Assembly (NCBI GenBank): GCA_034698045.1
Contig: JAQGAU010000195.1
Span: 1-35,061 of the forward strand
DNA: 35,061 nt
Source: Paramacrobiotus richtersi
Lineage: Eukaryota > Tardigrada > Eutardigrada > Parachela > Macrobiotidae
Direction: 5' to 3'
The position numbers and the translations under genes were made by a program. Position 1 is the stretch's first letter, and each line of letters opens with the position of its first letter. The notes beneath the pieces are model-generated. The model saw only the letters and a list, made by a program, of their open reading frames with translations. It searched no databases and was not told the DNA's origin. This document shows positions 1 through 10,860 of the stretch, piece by piece.

Positions 1-1315
1 CGGTACCGTGACCGACGGGACGGACAACAAAACCATTTGCATTGAATATAGAGGACCTCCGCTACGCTTCGGTCGAAGAAATACCACAGAATTGCTCTCG
101 GATAGCCTGAATCAGCCTTATCGATGAAGAAGGCAGTTAAGTTTATGGTTGCACCTGTAATGAACAAGGTCTATACGAACCATTAGCATGAAAACAAAAA
201 ATTTATCTGCTTTATGTATGCAGAAAAGTAGATTTGGGCTATCAAAACAATAACGCCTATGCCTGCGCATCAAAGGACGATTGCCAGTTACAGCCAGTAC
301 GAGTAGTGTAAGTTTTACATATTTTTTTTGTTCGACCAGATTTGAAGTTCCTAAAGGGGTTGTCTGCTCTTGTGAAGTAATAATAATAACAATAATAATA
401 AAGTGTGCGAGTTCAAGTAGGAATGTGAAGTGCTTCTTACGTCTCTTTTCAAAGTACATCTTCCATGTAATTAAGTGTACATATGGTATGTAAGTAAGTA
501 CTATGTGCACTGTACATCGTTTACTGAACTCCACAAGGCGTTAACAACGAGATTGAAATATGTTATATAGGGGGTATTACATTGCGCACCATACCATGTC
601 CCTGTATTGCTCCAGTCACATGGGTTGGCGATTACGTCATGGCTGTGCAATTTGTGAGTGCAACCACAACGTAATCGCCAAGCGGTGTGTGATGTATGTA
701 GGTAGTATCGTTTATTGCAGCTAACCGGTAACTCAACAAGAAGCAACTGCATGCAAATAACGTTTGACCAGAAGTCATCAACGGTGTGACTGGAGCAATA
801 CAGGGACATGGTATGGTGCGCAACGTAATACCCCCTATACATCGGTCTTTCCTGTTCCTCCGCGCCAGTGCGCACTCTAAGTCAAAATGAATCACGCAAC
901 GGGCAACGCGGCATGAATTCTGTCCGATAAGTTCCATGCACAGGGAAGTAAAGGGAAAAGTCACGGTGAAACTGAGGATCATACCGCATAAACCATGTAC
1001 CATGTTAGACATATCTCTTAAGATAGTACTTTGTAGAAACATACACTATTACATGGTACATGTTAACCTTTTTGCCTTACAGCATGCTCTGTTTTTTTTT
1101 TGTTGAGCGTTCATTAATCTTGCACGGTAGCTGTCAGTATGTGATTGTTGTGGTACTTGGCAAACGGAAAGATAACTAATTTATTATGAAATATGCCAGT
1201 GAGAGACGTGACTTGCTTTTGCTATGATAGTGGTTACTCTGTTCTGTCTTCTGTGAATTGTTTAATATCCTCGTTTGTCATCGGTTCTCTAACGAGACTG
1301 TCAATATATCCCGCC
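1..1315. other. Non-coding 5' flank
   Basis: No supportable gene. Short open frames here begin with non-ATG codons or have no family resemblance. The stretch holds the 568-837 foldback element and a short AAT/AAC-type repeat near 377-401. The rest is unremarkable and probably contains the promoter of the glutamate receptor gene; I see no clear TATA box. Confidence 0.6.
568..837. mobile_element. MITE with 55-bp terminal inverted repeats
   Basis: The sequence beginning TATAGGGGGTATTAC at 566 is repeated as its reverse complement ending at 839. The match runs about 55 bp (566-620 against 785-839) with a single mismatch. The outermost TA on each side fits a TA target-site duplication, as in Tc1/mariner-type elements. 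A second, nested 13-bp inverted repeat lies inside (625-637 against 669-681). There is no transposase, so this is a non-autonomous element of about 270 bp. The near-identical arms suggest recent insertion. Confidence 0.82.
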
Positions 1316-4300
1316 ATGACATTCCGATGGTTTCGCAATCGGTTAATGTACTTTAGCATCTTGATCTCAGCATTCCCAATAAATGGACAAAAAATTAGTA
1401 TGTTCGTTGCTCGGCTGCTTATTACCTAGAATTATGCGTTTCCGTACAGATCTGTAGCAACATATACGTAGCTAATAGTTAAAATCTCGTTACAGCGGCA
1501 TTCATCGAACAGTCACATTTTACCGATGATGTCGGAAACAACACATGGAATCTGGATTTTGGTCCCATTGTTCCACTGAAAAGCGACGATATCGTCCACA
1601 ATATTAATGCAGGTAAAGAAGCATCTCTGCTGATTCTTCGCTTTTACGAGCACCATATCGTACGTAATGGAGCGAACATGATCTTTCAGCAGGCAAGTTT
1701 TTTCAGTATGCAGCGCCTTGGCCAATTGGAGCAGGATATGGTTGGGTGTGTGCAGTCCCGAGACATGTTCGCAGTTAGCCGAGTACAGCCAAGCCATGCA
1801 TATTCCTCTCGTTTTAAACAGTCCTTACCAGTTAATGATCTCTGCGGAAAATGCAACACCACGGCAAATGTCGTACCAGCTGAATATCCATCCGCCAACC
1901 ATGCCAGCCGTTATGGATATCATCAGCAACTTGTACAACTGGACGCAGGCGCTGTATGTGACAAACTCTGCCAAAAGTACGAGTGTTTATTTATTGTAAA
2001 TGCCTTGCTACAGAATTTACCGTAGGTAGGTTCATGTCATCATAAATTGGGTATTAATACTACGTACATGGACTTCGGTAGGTAACAGGTGAAATTACCT
2101 ATTTTATGCATAGCACAAACTAATGGTTATAGACACTGTTTTAAACCATTTCGTGTTGCTCGTAATCCGCAAAATAGCGACTTCTGCTTTTCAGAGCTCG
2201 ATCGATCTGTTCAAGCTTACCATCACCAGAAAATCTCGCAAGAAAACAGCGAAACTGCCGGTCGACTACACATGAATTTCTTTCTTGCACATTCGGCAAT
2301 CGAAGCGGCAAGTTACATTACAACAGCTGTTCTGCGAACTCCGGTGCGAGTATGGCACATTGTTCTGGACATGTCCGCCATGTTGGCCAACAGGATTATG
2401 ATCCATCTGCTTAGCCATGACAGAGTTCGCGAACGACAGTTTCATTTCGTTTTGGCGTCTTTGGTATGACAGGTAGCTTTAGTAGGTTGCAAAGCTGCTG
2501 TTTTATGCTGACTTTGCTGAATTCATCTCACTGCATTCTTTAATCTGCTGCGCAAGGTATATTCAATTTAGGACCATGAAGCACTGGATTTTGAAGTTCT
2601 CCGTTTTTCATCCAGCAGCCTGACAACATTGTCCATGCTGGATGATAGTATCCAAGCATCCGGTACCAAACCAAGCACCGTAATCAGCTGCAACTTGCAA
2701 ATAACAACAAAATGCATATGAGTGAAAACATGTGTCGTATATCTGTTATCAGACTGAAGATGCGTTGATGCGAGATGCGGTCAGTTTCCTCCATTCTGTT
2801 TCAAGCGAATTCGTTGCATCGTTTGATAACGAACCGTTGGACTGCTGTACCACACCCAGTCGCATATGGAAAGCTGGGGATGCTGTTCAACAAAGGCTGC
2901 ATAACGTGAATACTGCATTTTTGGCTACGCAACGATGACTGTGAAAGAAAACCGAAGCTTTGAGATTGTAGGCTGGATATCACGGTTTGACCGGAAAGAT
3001 TGAGTTTGATGAACGAGGCATCCGAAAAAACTATGAATTGCGTATTTTAGAGTCGCTAAATGGTCGCCGTGTGGCCAAGGTATAACGACAGTTTATGAAC
3101 GAACTCTTCTACTGTTAAGGTGAACAGCAAGGCTTATACTTTACAGAAAGGAACATGGAGCGATACGAACGGAATTCAACTCCTAACTGAAAGCCAGGCG
3201 GACAGAAGCATGACACTGAGAGCTGTTGGAGTGCTGGTACAACATTTTACCAAATTTGGAACGACATTAGAAATGTAAAGACTTCTTTTATTGACCATAT
3301 AATCGTTTGGTTAGACAGATAGATTTCTGATGATTAAACCCTGCGAAAGTTTATCCGGCATCCTCACGATGGAAGTACCGTACACTGCGGATGCCAAGCA
3401 ATGCTATCATGGATACATTGTGGACCTTATTCACGAACTGCGGAATGTTACCGGGTATTCGTTTATCTTACATAACAGCGAAGGACGGCATCCATATGGA
3501 CAGTATATCAACGAAACATGGACTGGGGCAGTAGGCGAGATATTGCGAAAAGTCTGTAAAAGTTTACCTTGTGCATATCACGCGTTTTCAGCATATGCTG
3601 TTTCATACAGAATGCCGATATTATCATTGCTGATTTGGGTATCATCGCCGAGCGGGAGGCCATCATGGAGTATACTATACCCTACATGAACGACGGTTTT
3701 GTGGTCCTGTTGAAGAAGGATGAAAAGCGGCAACTGGCACTGTTTGCGTTTATGCAGCCCTTCTCTCCTTACATGTGGCTGTCACTGGCGCTGGCCTGGG
3801 TAATAACCTTCGTGGTGGTTTTCTTTGTTGGTCGTATAACGCCCTCTGAGTGGTATCGGCCAACGGATGACCATCCTATTACGGGCAGCAGATTAACAAA
3901 CCAATATACAATGCAAGAATCTCTGGTAGGTCTTGTATATCCGCCGAAAGCGTCGTATCTTGGACTATCTCGTTTCAGTGGATGATGACAGCAACTTTAC
4001 TACAACAAGGCCCAAATATCTCCCCTCGCTCCTGTGCGACAAAGATCGCCGTGGGGGCGTGGTATGTCTGGGCGTTGATCGTCGTTTCCACATACACAGC
4101 CAATTTGGGTTCGTGCGATTTCGGCATCATTTCGCTCAGACTAAAAATGTTAATAAATCCTATTTATTTTTAAAGCGGCCTATTTGACCCTCAACCGTAT
4201 GACATCCCCTATCCAGTCCCCCGAAGACCTAGCCGCTCAAGATGAGATCCGTTACGGCATTCTAGCCGGCAGCGCGTATTCTGTGACGTTCTTCAACCAA

Positions 4301-5634
4301 TCTAAAGAAGAGCTCTACCAACGTATGTGGAAAGCGATGAAGGCTCACGAGACAGCGGTGGGTAGTCTGGAGGATGGGATTGATCAAGTGCGACAAGGGA
4401 AGTTTGCCTTTATCGGTCCGAAGACGGTTATCGATTACGCGAACTCAGGATCGCCGTGTGATACACGGATTGTGGGGCAGCCGTTGTATTACTCGAACTA
4501 TGCCCTGGCATTGCCGGCTGGGTCGCCATTGAGGAAACAATTCTCGGAGGCTATACTGAAGTTGAATGAGAATGGCGTGTTGAGGATGCTGGAAAGGAAG
4601 TGGTTTCGTCGAGGTCAGTAAGCATTTGATCACATTTTTTACACGGCTTTTGCTTTGTATTTAATCCGATTACGCAACAGTGCACAGAAACGCTATCTTT
4701 GCTCATTACCTGTACCGGCTATACGACCTAGCTGCCGCAGCAGCCGTCGCAGCTGTCGACAAGCACAGAAGGATTCTTCACTCTCCATTCCTAAAAAAGA
4801 CATCTCAGTCTCTGTTGTGTTGGTGTATCCTTTCCGCCTAAATTCGCATGCACAATAGCGATCTACATTTACACTGTTGTCGGTTTACTTACAGCAACTG
4901 AGGTGTACCAACATATACCTACAGTCAGTGATTATCAAAAGGATGTTTGATACGTTGTTTTTTTTGTCGTAGACGATTGTACTGCCAAGAAGACCAGCAG
5001 CGATTCGGTAAGTCCGATAAAAGTTATCTAGGGTCCCCTTTTTACTGTCCAAATAATCCTCGTACTCAACCTCAGGGTGACGACAGCCTTGACGCTCTGA
5101 GTCCTTATGAAATGGCTGGATTATTTATCATCCTAGCGGCAGGTCTGCTGCTGTCCATGATAGTGGCAGTTGCGGATTACCTGTGCAACGGGCATCGGAG
5201 GTTGCGGAAAAACGGAGTAAGGATTTTTCAAGTGCTTGCAGGCATCTCGAGGCGGCTTGAAACCCCCAAACTCAGGTTTAGGGGGTGGAGGTTCTAGCCG
5301 CCCACAAAGGGGCCAGAAAGAGGGAAAAACTCGCTTCGGCAAGATAGAGAAAATTCCCTCAGTCAATGAAAAACTTTTTGCCAGTTCGGCCCACCCCCTT
5401 GCTTCCGCCGCCTCGAGCCGCCACTACATGCAGGAGCCTCACAAATCACAATACACCTGCGGTATTTGTTCGAAGATCTCCATTGACAACGTCCTCCTTA
5501 CAACTCCGAAGCAAAAACCTGAATCAAGAACAGCGAAAAAGATGGCCGACGGTGCAGTACCTATGGCGAACCTGTCGCAACAGAACAGCTGGACAGAAAT
5601 GCAGCGGAACGGTACATTGGAGTCATTTACTTGA
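1316..5634 (+). CDS. Ionotropic glutamate receptor (AMPA/kainate-like subunit), 15 exons
   Basis: Ligand-gated cation channel subunit of the plasma membrane. Exons: 1316-1397, 1496-1612, 1707-1976, 2195-2463, 2572-2679, 2753-2905, 2972-3079, 3147-3236, 3315-3551, 3611-3925, 3979-4108, 4176-4613, 4973-5007, 5076-5216, 5242(or 5317)-5634. All phases join to about 961 residues. Order: signal peptide (first 27 residues), amino-terminal domain to about 370 (ending GLTGKIEFDERG), ligand lobe S1 (about 400-525, PYTADA, CYHGYIVDL), M1 533-552, pore loop with LLQQG (Q592 at the Q/R site), M3 with STYTANLAAYLTLNRM (621-635), lobe S2 and M4 (about 797-818), then a basic cytoplasmic tail of about 130 residues. 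ATG at 1316 was chosen because it opens a basic-hydrophobic signal peptide and splices in phase to exon 2. The S1 arginine (R493) is kept, but several other ligand contacts differ. Least certain are the joins at 1976/2195 and at 5216. Confidence 0.85.
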
Positions 5635-6486
5635 TAACTGTTGACTGATCGATTGATCTGTGCGCATTTTTGACTGAAATAAGTGTATTTATTACCGAAT
5701 TGTAGTACTTTTATTTAGTTTTATTCACGAAATTACTGTTAATTCGAAGATGTGTGTTTCCTCCAGAAATACTCCTTACTGCGTCATAAAGCTAGAGGTT
5801 TGTTTGTTGAGCTTTATCCAAAGGTACCGCATCTACGGTACTTCTACATGTTGAACCGTACAACGCACAGCAGGGCGGGTGACACTACGAGATCTACGGA
5901 GATGTACTGAACTGTTACGCAATCGTTACTCATGATTTCTGACTGTAAATGCACATGTAGAACTTACCTACAAATCACTCATTACATATGAGCTACCTCG
6001 TCCCTTTACAATGTAGGTCTGTTGGCCAGTTTTACAACTTCGAAAACAGTGCTGAAGTGTGTGTTAAATGCGGCTGTAATGCGGCTTTGTTACATTTACC
6101 ATCATCGCTTGGCAGACTACCAAACATTAAACATTTTGCCACACAGACTCGAAACGATGAAACATACGATGCGGCTTGTGGCATAATTTATGTAATGCCT
6201 TAAATTGTTTTTGACAATTACCGTACACGATGCCAATACATTGTTCCGATGTATGTACCGCACAGCCTAATTAAAAACCAGTTTCACCACTTCCTCGTTA
6301 AAGTTTTTATAACCCATAATTGCTACACCAATTTCCATCGTATCTACGCTCTGAAAATGACTTTCTACGGCAGACAGACATTCAACGCGTTAGTAGAGAA
6401 AAGGTTACAGCCGAAACGCTAAAAAAGCTTTTGTGCTGGTTTCTTTGAGAGAAATTCAAAGATAAAGAAAACTGTTTTGATTGAAA
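5635..6486. other. Intergenic, receptor 3' end to CBD1 3' end
   Basis: Convergent 3' flanks of the plus-strand receptor and the minus-strand CBD1. A 71-codon ATG frame at 5988-6203 has no recognisable motif. No RNA gene or repeat was seen. Confidence 0.5.
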
Positions 6487-7479
6487 TTATTCGGCAGGAG
6501 CTTCACCTTCAGCTGGGGCTGGGGCCTCGGCCTCGGGCTCAGGAGCTGGGGCGGCGGGTTTGCCCTTGGAAGCAACGGCACCGGTCAGACCCTTGATCGC
6601 GACGTCGTCGAGGAGGGGCACGTTGGAGCCCTGGTACAGACGGCTGTTGGAGTAGTCATCGAAAGTGGAAGCCTTGCTGCAGTCAACATCGAAGAACCAG
6701 CTGCAGGTCAGGGTGATCGAATTGAAGAGACTCATGTTGGGGCACAGGTACGAGGTCTGGTTGCCGTTGATGTCGCAACGGTGGAACACTGTAAAATAAA
6801 CGTATGTTTACAAACCCGGTATTTTGGCCCGCATAACCATCTTTTGACTTCAGCTCAGACGAAACTACCACATGGTACATGTGAACGGCGTAAAAAGGCG
6901 ATTATTACCTTGGCAGCGAGATTGATCACTGGTATCGGCATAGAATCCGGGCTGGTGGGTCTTGGCGCAGTCGAAGCCGGTTCCCTGGGGAATGGTCGAC
7001 AGATTGGGGTAATCCTGACCGGCCTTGGCGGTGGCAATCAGGTTATACTGGTCGGGAATGGTCAGTCGGGTGCGTCCGCGGAGGGTGTCCAATGCGGAGA
7101 ATACCAAAGGATTTTGGGGCTTAACGGCGCGCTTAGCCTGTTAAAAAGTTTCGCAGTGTTAGGGTTGGAATTATATTCTTTTCACTTGAGAATTATTGCT
7201 TGTCATGCATTTCGTATATTTCATACGTTATTTCCTGCTTTGCACCACTTTGATTAAAAAACTATGGAAAGCTTAATCTTGATTAATGTTGTGCTACTGC
7301 TGAACCTTAATAACCGACATATGCGATATGTGTGTCAATTCAAAGGTCAGCGTTATATAGAGTAGGCTAAAAGGTGATCATCCAGAACTGATCTAGTTAC
7401 TAACACAGTCAATGCGTACCTTGAGGCTAGCGGCAGAGGCAACAGCCACGACGACGAGGAGAACTAGGACAGACTTCAT
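6487..7479 (-). CDS. CBD1: secreted single chitin-binding type 2 domain protein (CPAP1-like)
   Basis: Secreted protein expected to bind chitin in cuticle or another extracellular matrix. Exons, in coding order: 7479-7420 (60 nt, signal peptide MKSVLVLLVVVAVASAASLK), 7137-6909 (229 nt) and 6788-6487, giving 196 residues. The six-cysteine peritrophin-A pattern starts at FDC in exon 2 (C-x17-C-x5-C-x10-C-x12-C-x7-C) and includes PGFYAD, RCQVFHRCD, YLCPN and CSWFFDVDC. Introns are phase 0 and phase 1, as in all paralogues. The tail is a distinctive proline/glutamate-rich run ending EGEAPAE; it differs from the PETPETPAEEAPAE type of CBD3-6. The spacer reads PLVF where most copies have VVWS. It is the most isolated copy, about 2.4 kb from CBD2. 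The domain family is certain; the specific role is inferred. Confidence 0.9.
6841..6879 (-). promoter_or_regulatory. Conserved intron-2 block, CBD1
   Basis: On the coding strand it reads TTTCGTCTGAGCTGAAGTCA followed by AAAG, preceded by a TGTGGTA-like stretch. It is shared with all other copies and lies about 30-65 nt after the donor. Function unknown. Confidence 0.6.
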
Positions 7480-7548
7480 GGCTGAATACGGGGCAGTGAT
7501 ACTAATTGAGACCGGTTAAGAAGTGACTTGGAAACTTTAGCTGAGCAA

Positions 7549-7630
7549 CTGATGAATGCTAGCTCCACAGCCAGTGATTTTTATACCTTGCAAGTACTTC
7601 CCTATGTTTTCAGACATTTGCGGGCGCCAA
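7549..7630 (-). promoter_or_regulatory. CBD1 core promoter
   Basis: On the minus strand: a GC-rich box GGCGCCCGC (7619-7630), TATAAAAA (7578-7585) and an initiator-like TCAG (7549-7552) 35 nt downstream. Box to TATA is about 34 nt, shorter than the 45-51 nt in CBD2-6. Confidence 0.65.
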
Positions 7631-9901
7631 GTACAGCCGTTGGCTTAATCTGTCATGTTGACAAAGGAAAGAAAACAGGCTGCTCCTCCTGCGAAAGTGT
7701 CAAACAGGTTACATAACGACCTTCACAAACCATGGTGCATGCAGTGTAGCACGATGTCAAGGTCTGCGCCTGTGCTGTAACTGAACCATTACTCTCATTA
7801 TTATGCAGTTATTCTTTCTCTTTGTTACAATTAATCTTCGGTACCTAATAGGCTGAAGGCTGTATGCCTTCTGACCGACTTTGAAAAGTCACACCATACA
7901 GAGAACAGTAAACTGTCGCAATACATTTTGAATGTACAAGTTCAGTAGTTTTTTCTCTCCGTGATTTGAATATTCCCAACAAATACGTTACAGATTCACG
8001 ATATAACCATGTGGAACTATAAGAAAAGACTGTATGAAGTATAACAGTTGAATTGCCCGAGATTTTAATACTATGTACCATTGTTAAATCCGGTTTTGTA
8101 AATAAGTTTGTCTCGTTTCTGAATTCTGTTCAGGATACAGCGCAGTTTCTGGAGAATTTTTCAATAGTTTTCAATAGTATATTTTTTGCTTCCTCCAGAG
8201 AACCATTTTTGACCCGGATTTACGAACAAATACGCATTTCATATCAATATATCTACTAAATATGGTGAGTATTGGGCAATTTTTTACTTTATCCCAAACA
8301 TAAACAGTGAAAAGTTCTGAATTTTTGAAAAGTAAAAATGCCGATTTGTAAATAAAAACATAGAATAGCCAGTGTTACATGCACTATAAAGGATCATTAC
8401 ATCCCAGCCGAGGTTAAAGAGCAATTTATGTAACGAATTAAAACATATTCGTTAAAGCCAGATTTACATATATATACATCGTATTCTTTGTGACTTATTG
8501 TTAATTGCATCGTACCTACTCGATTCAAAAAAATTATTTTGGTCATAAACATATTATGCGAGACAGAATAAGTCCTTCGATAAGGAAGACATAAAATCTT
8601 TCTTTTCTCTCTTGGCACTTATTCAGTGTAACTACCGCATGCTTAACTTCGGAAATAAATTGCTGCTGTCAAGTTTTACTGTTCATTTGCCGCAGGCTGA
8701 ATACAATTTCGCCGAACAAAACTGTACACTTTTCCTTTCGGATTTTCTTTGCACTGATCTTTTAGTATGAAAATTTTATTGATTTATAAACTCCCAGAAT
8801 GTTTTATAATTCCCATAAAAAATATTTGCAGACATTTCAGTGCAGACGGTTAATTGTAGGTTACAGCATATTGACTCTAGTCCGATCAATTTTTGATAGT
8901 TATATGCCGAGTTATTAGCTGAACGCATCGACGTCAGCCATCATCGAAATTCTCCAAGAAAAAGCCGGTGTATTCTTTAACTAATAATTTTGGCAACGTT
9001 TCAGTTGATGACACAGAAAGCTTCAACAATAACTTGTAAAGAATGTAATAAAATCCCCCCGGCCACACAATTTCACGCTTTCTGTCTGACGATGTAGACT
9101 GCAATTTCATAGTATGTCCTTCCTTTGCAACTGCAAGAATTGTCCACTGAACACTGAACCGTCTAAGCCATGAGATGTCAGCCTAAACAGGTGGTACTCA
9201 ATTGCGAAAAGGTGAATCTCATGGTTTGTAGAAAGGGTAAGAAAGGTAAACAATGTAATGTGTTTCTGAGTTCTAAATAGTAATTCGTTTACAGTTCGTT
9301 ATCGGCGTGCAGCTGACTTGACGCCGACACGGTGTTTTATCTCACGAACTTCCACACAGTCGATCATTTTGTCAGATGTCAATCACAAGCAACAGATTCA
9401 CCAATTACTGTTAATATTATTAATATTAATAATAATAATAATATTATTATTATTAACAAGCCAAAGTGTGTTCGCTGGACACACGCGAGATGTACCTCAC
9501 GGTACATATCGCCGTCAGTAATATTAGCGATTTTTTTCGTTTTGGTGACCTTTTTTTGGCGAAGGGTGACCTTTACGATATCTCGAAATTTAATTAAGAG
9601 AAGTATGTTTTTGATATACGTGACCTTTTTAGTCGTCAACTGATGGGGCTATTGATGCTGGGCTTGGTGGCGTTACTATTTTCTTTATATAAATATCACT
9701 GACATAATATTGTTTTATTATGGTAGCTATATCCCTAGCTGGATTCAATCAGTTTCTCATTGCTGTGTAGTGATAATGGGCAATTCCCTCAGCAACATTC
9801 AATCACCAAGACATTGAGCAAAAATAACAATCAACTTTCAACGAACATTTTCGGTTTCACTTGTTAGGCGCACGAACACGCGTTCAGCCGGGGCTTCACC
9901 C
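7631..9901. other. Intergenic, CBD1 promoter to CBD2 3' end
   Basis: About 2.3 kb with no supportable gene; open frames are short and lack motifs. It contains an AT-rich palindromic AAT/ATT microsatellite (9413-9462). Near 9811-9850 is a stretch (TTGAGCAAAAA-like) that also follows CBD3-6, i.e. the duplicated 3' flank of the unit. Confidence 0.5.
9413..9462. repeat. AAT/ATT microsatellite, self-complementary
   Basis: Runs of TTAATA, AATAATAAT and then ATTATTATT form a perfect or near-perfect palindrome able to fold into a hairpin. Confidence 0.8.
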
Positions 9902-10682
9902 TCAGTGTAAGGGGGCCTGAGTGACAATATGGCGCGGCGCGCGGAGATTGACCCGGCCATCAGCAACGGCGCCAGTCTGGGCCCGGACAACGTCATCGAG
10001 GAGAGGCACGTCGGCGCCCTGGTAGAGGCGGCTGTTGGAGTAGTCGTAGAGAGCAGCGGCCTTGCTGCAGTCCACGTCGAAGAACCAGCTGCAGGTCAGC
10101 GTGATCTGGTTGAAAACGCTCAGGTTCGGGCACAGGTACGAAGTCTTGTTGCCGTTGAAGTCGCATCGGTGGAAAACTGCAAGGTGCACATCATTAGGCT
10201 GTCAAATCATGTTCTGACCTCAGCTCAGACGAGAATCGCATTGGCGGAGTTGTTATCGGAGAGTGATAGATCTTGATCGGCTTACCTTGGCAGCGGGCTT
10301 CAGTGTTGGTATCAGCGTAGAATACGGGCTGGTGGGTGGTGCCGCAGTCAAAGTTGGTCTGAAGGATGATCACCAAGTTGGGATAGTCCTTACCAGCGCG
10401 GGCTGTAGCGATCAGATTGTACTGGTCGGGAATGCTCAGTCGGCTGCGTCCAAAGGCTGTCCAAAGCAGACCAGACAACGGGGTTCTGGGGACTAACGGC
10501 GCGTTTTCCCTGAAAGAAGATCGGTGTCATTTTACTGGGATTAGTAGCTCGAAGAGTACCCTAATGTGGCACGGTTACGAAGGTCATTATCGCAAAAAAA
10601 GGATTCTAAGTAAATTGTTTACCTTGAGGCTAGCAGCAGAGGCGACAGTCGCAACGGTGAGGAGAACCAGGACGAATTTCAT
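9902..10682 (-). pseudogene. CBD2: frameshifted chitin-binding type 2 paralogue
   Basis: Exons, in coding order: 10682-10623 (signal peptide MKFVLVLLTVATVASAASLK), 10509-10286 and 10176-9902. Splice sites look intact. Against CBD3, exon 2 has lost a net 2 nt at about 10450-10456: the codons for Leu-Arg-Gly are replaced by a shorter CTTTGG run. Translation then meets TAA at 10390-10392, giving about 58 residues and no chitin-binding domain. Past the break the ancestral frame remains readable with all six cysteines, but the otherwise invariant PGFYAD glycine is valine, and the C-terminal tail is also out of frame relative to EGEAPAE, ending early. Promoter and intron-2 block are retained. It is either a young pseudogene or an assembly error at one site; the tail damage favours a pseudogene. 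Confidence 0.8.
10211..10237 (-). promoter_or_regulatory. Conserved intron-2 block, CBD2
   Basis: Coding strand TCTCGTCTGAGCTGAGGTCA. The core is identical to the other copies, although the upstream half has diverged. Confidence 0.6.
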
Positions 10683-10750
10683 GGCTAATGTGATGACTGC
10701 AATCTTGAAATGCCGGTAAATGTGAGTCATTATGCGACTGAAGACTTGAA

Positions 10751-10860
10751 CTGATGCTGCCGATGCCGACTCTCCCAGCTGAGAAACGGCTTTTTATATC
10801 TTGTTTTAGACTCCCAGTCGTGAGTAACTGACCGGTTACGGCAACCTACGCCCGCCAAAT
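10751..10860 (-). promoter_or_regulatory. CBD2 core promoter
   Basis: Minus strand: ATTTGGCGGGCG box (10847-10860), TATAAAAA (10791-10798) and TCAG near 10751-10754. A GTTGCCGTAACC stretch between box and TATA is shared with CBD3 and CBD4. Confidence 0.6.

Noticed and set aside
1678-2025. 115-codon frame reading through the receptor's second intron
   Set aside because: It begins in intron sequence and leaves the receptor frame. The spliced reading (VCSALANWSRIWLG...) matches the amino-terminal domain and keeps phase.
5988-6203. 71-codon ATG frame in the receptor-CBD1 spacer
   Set aside because: No signal peptide, domain, duplicate or splice support; the length is expected by chance.
6481-7257. 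Long plus-strand open frame (258 codons) across CBD1; similar plus-strand frames oppose the other CBD genes
   Set aside because: It is antisense to well-supported exons and runs through splice sites. Its recurrence in every copy follows from the conserved codons on the other strand.
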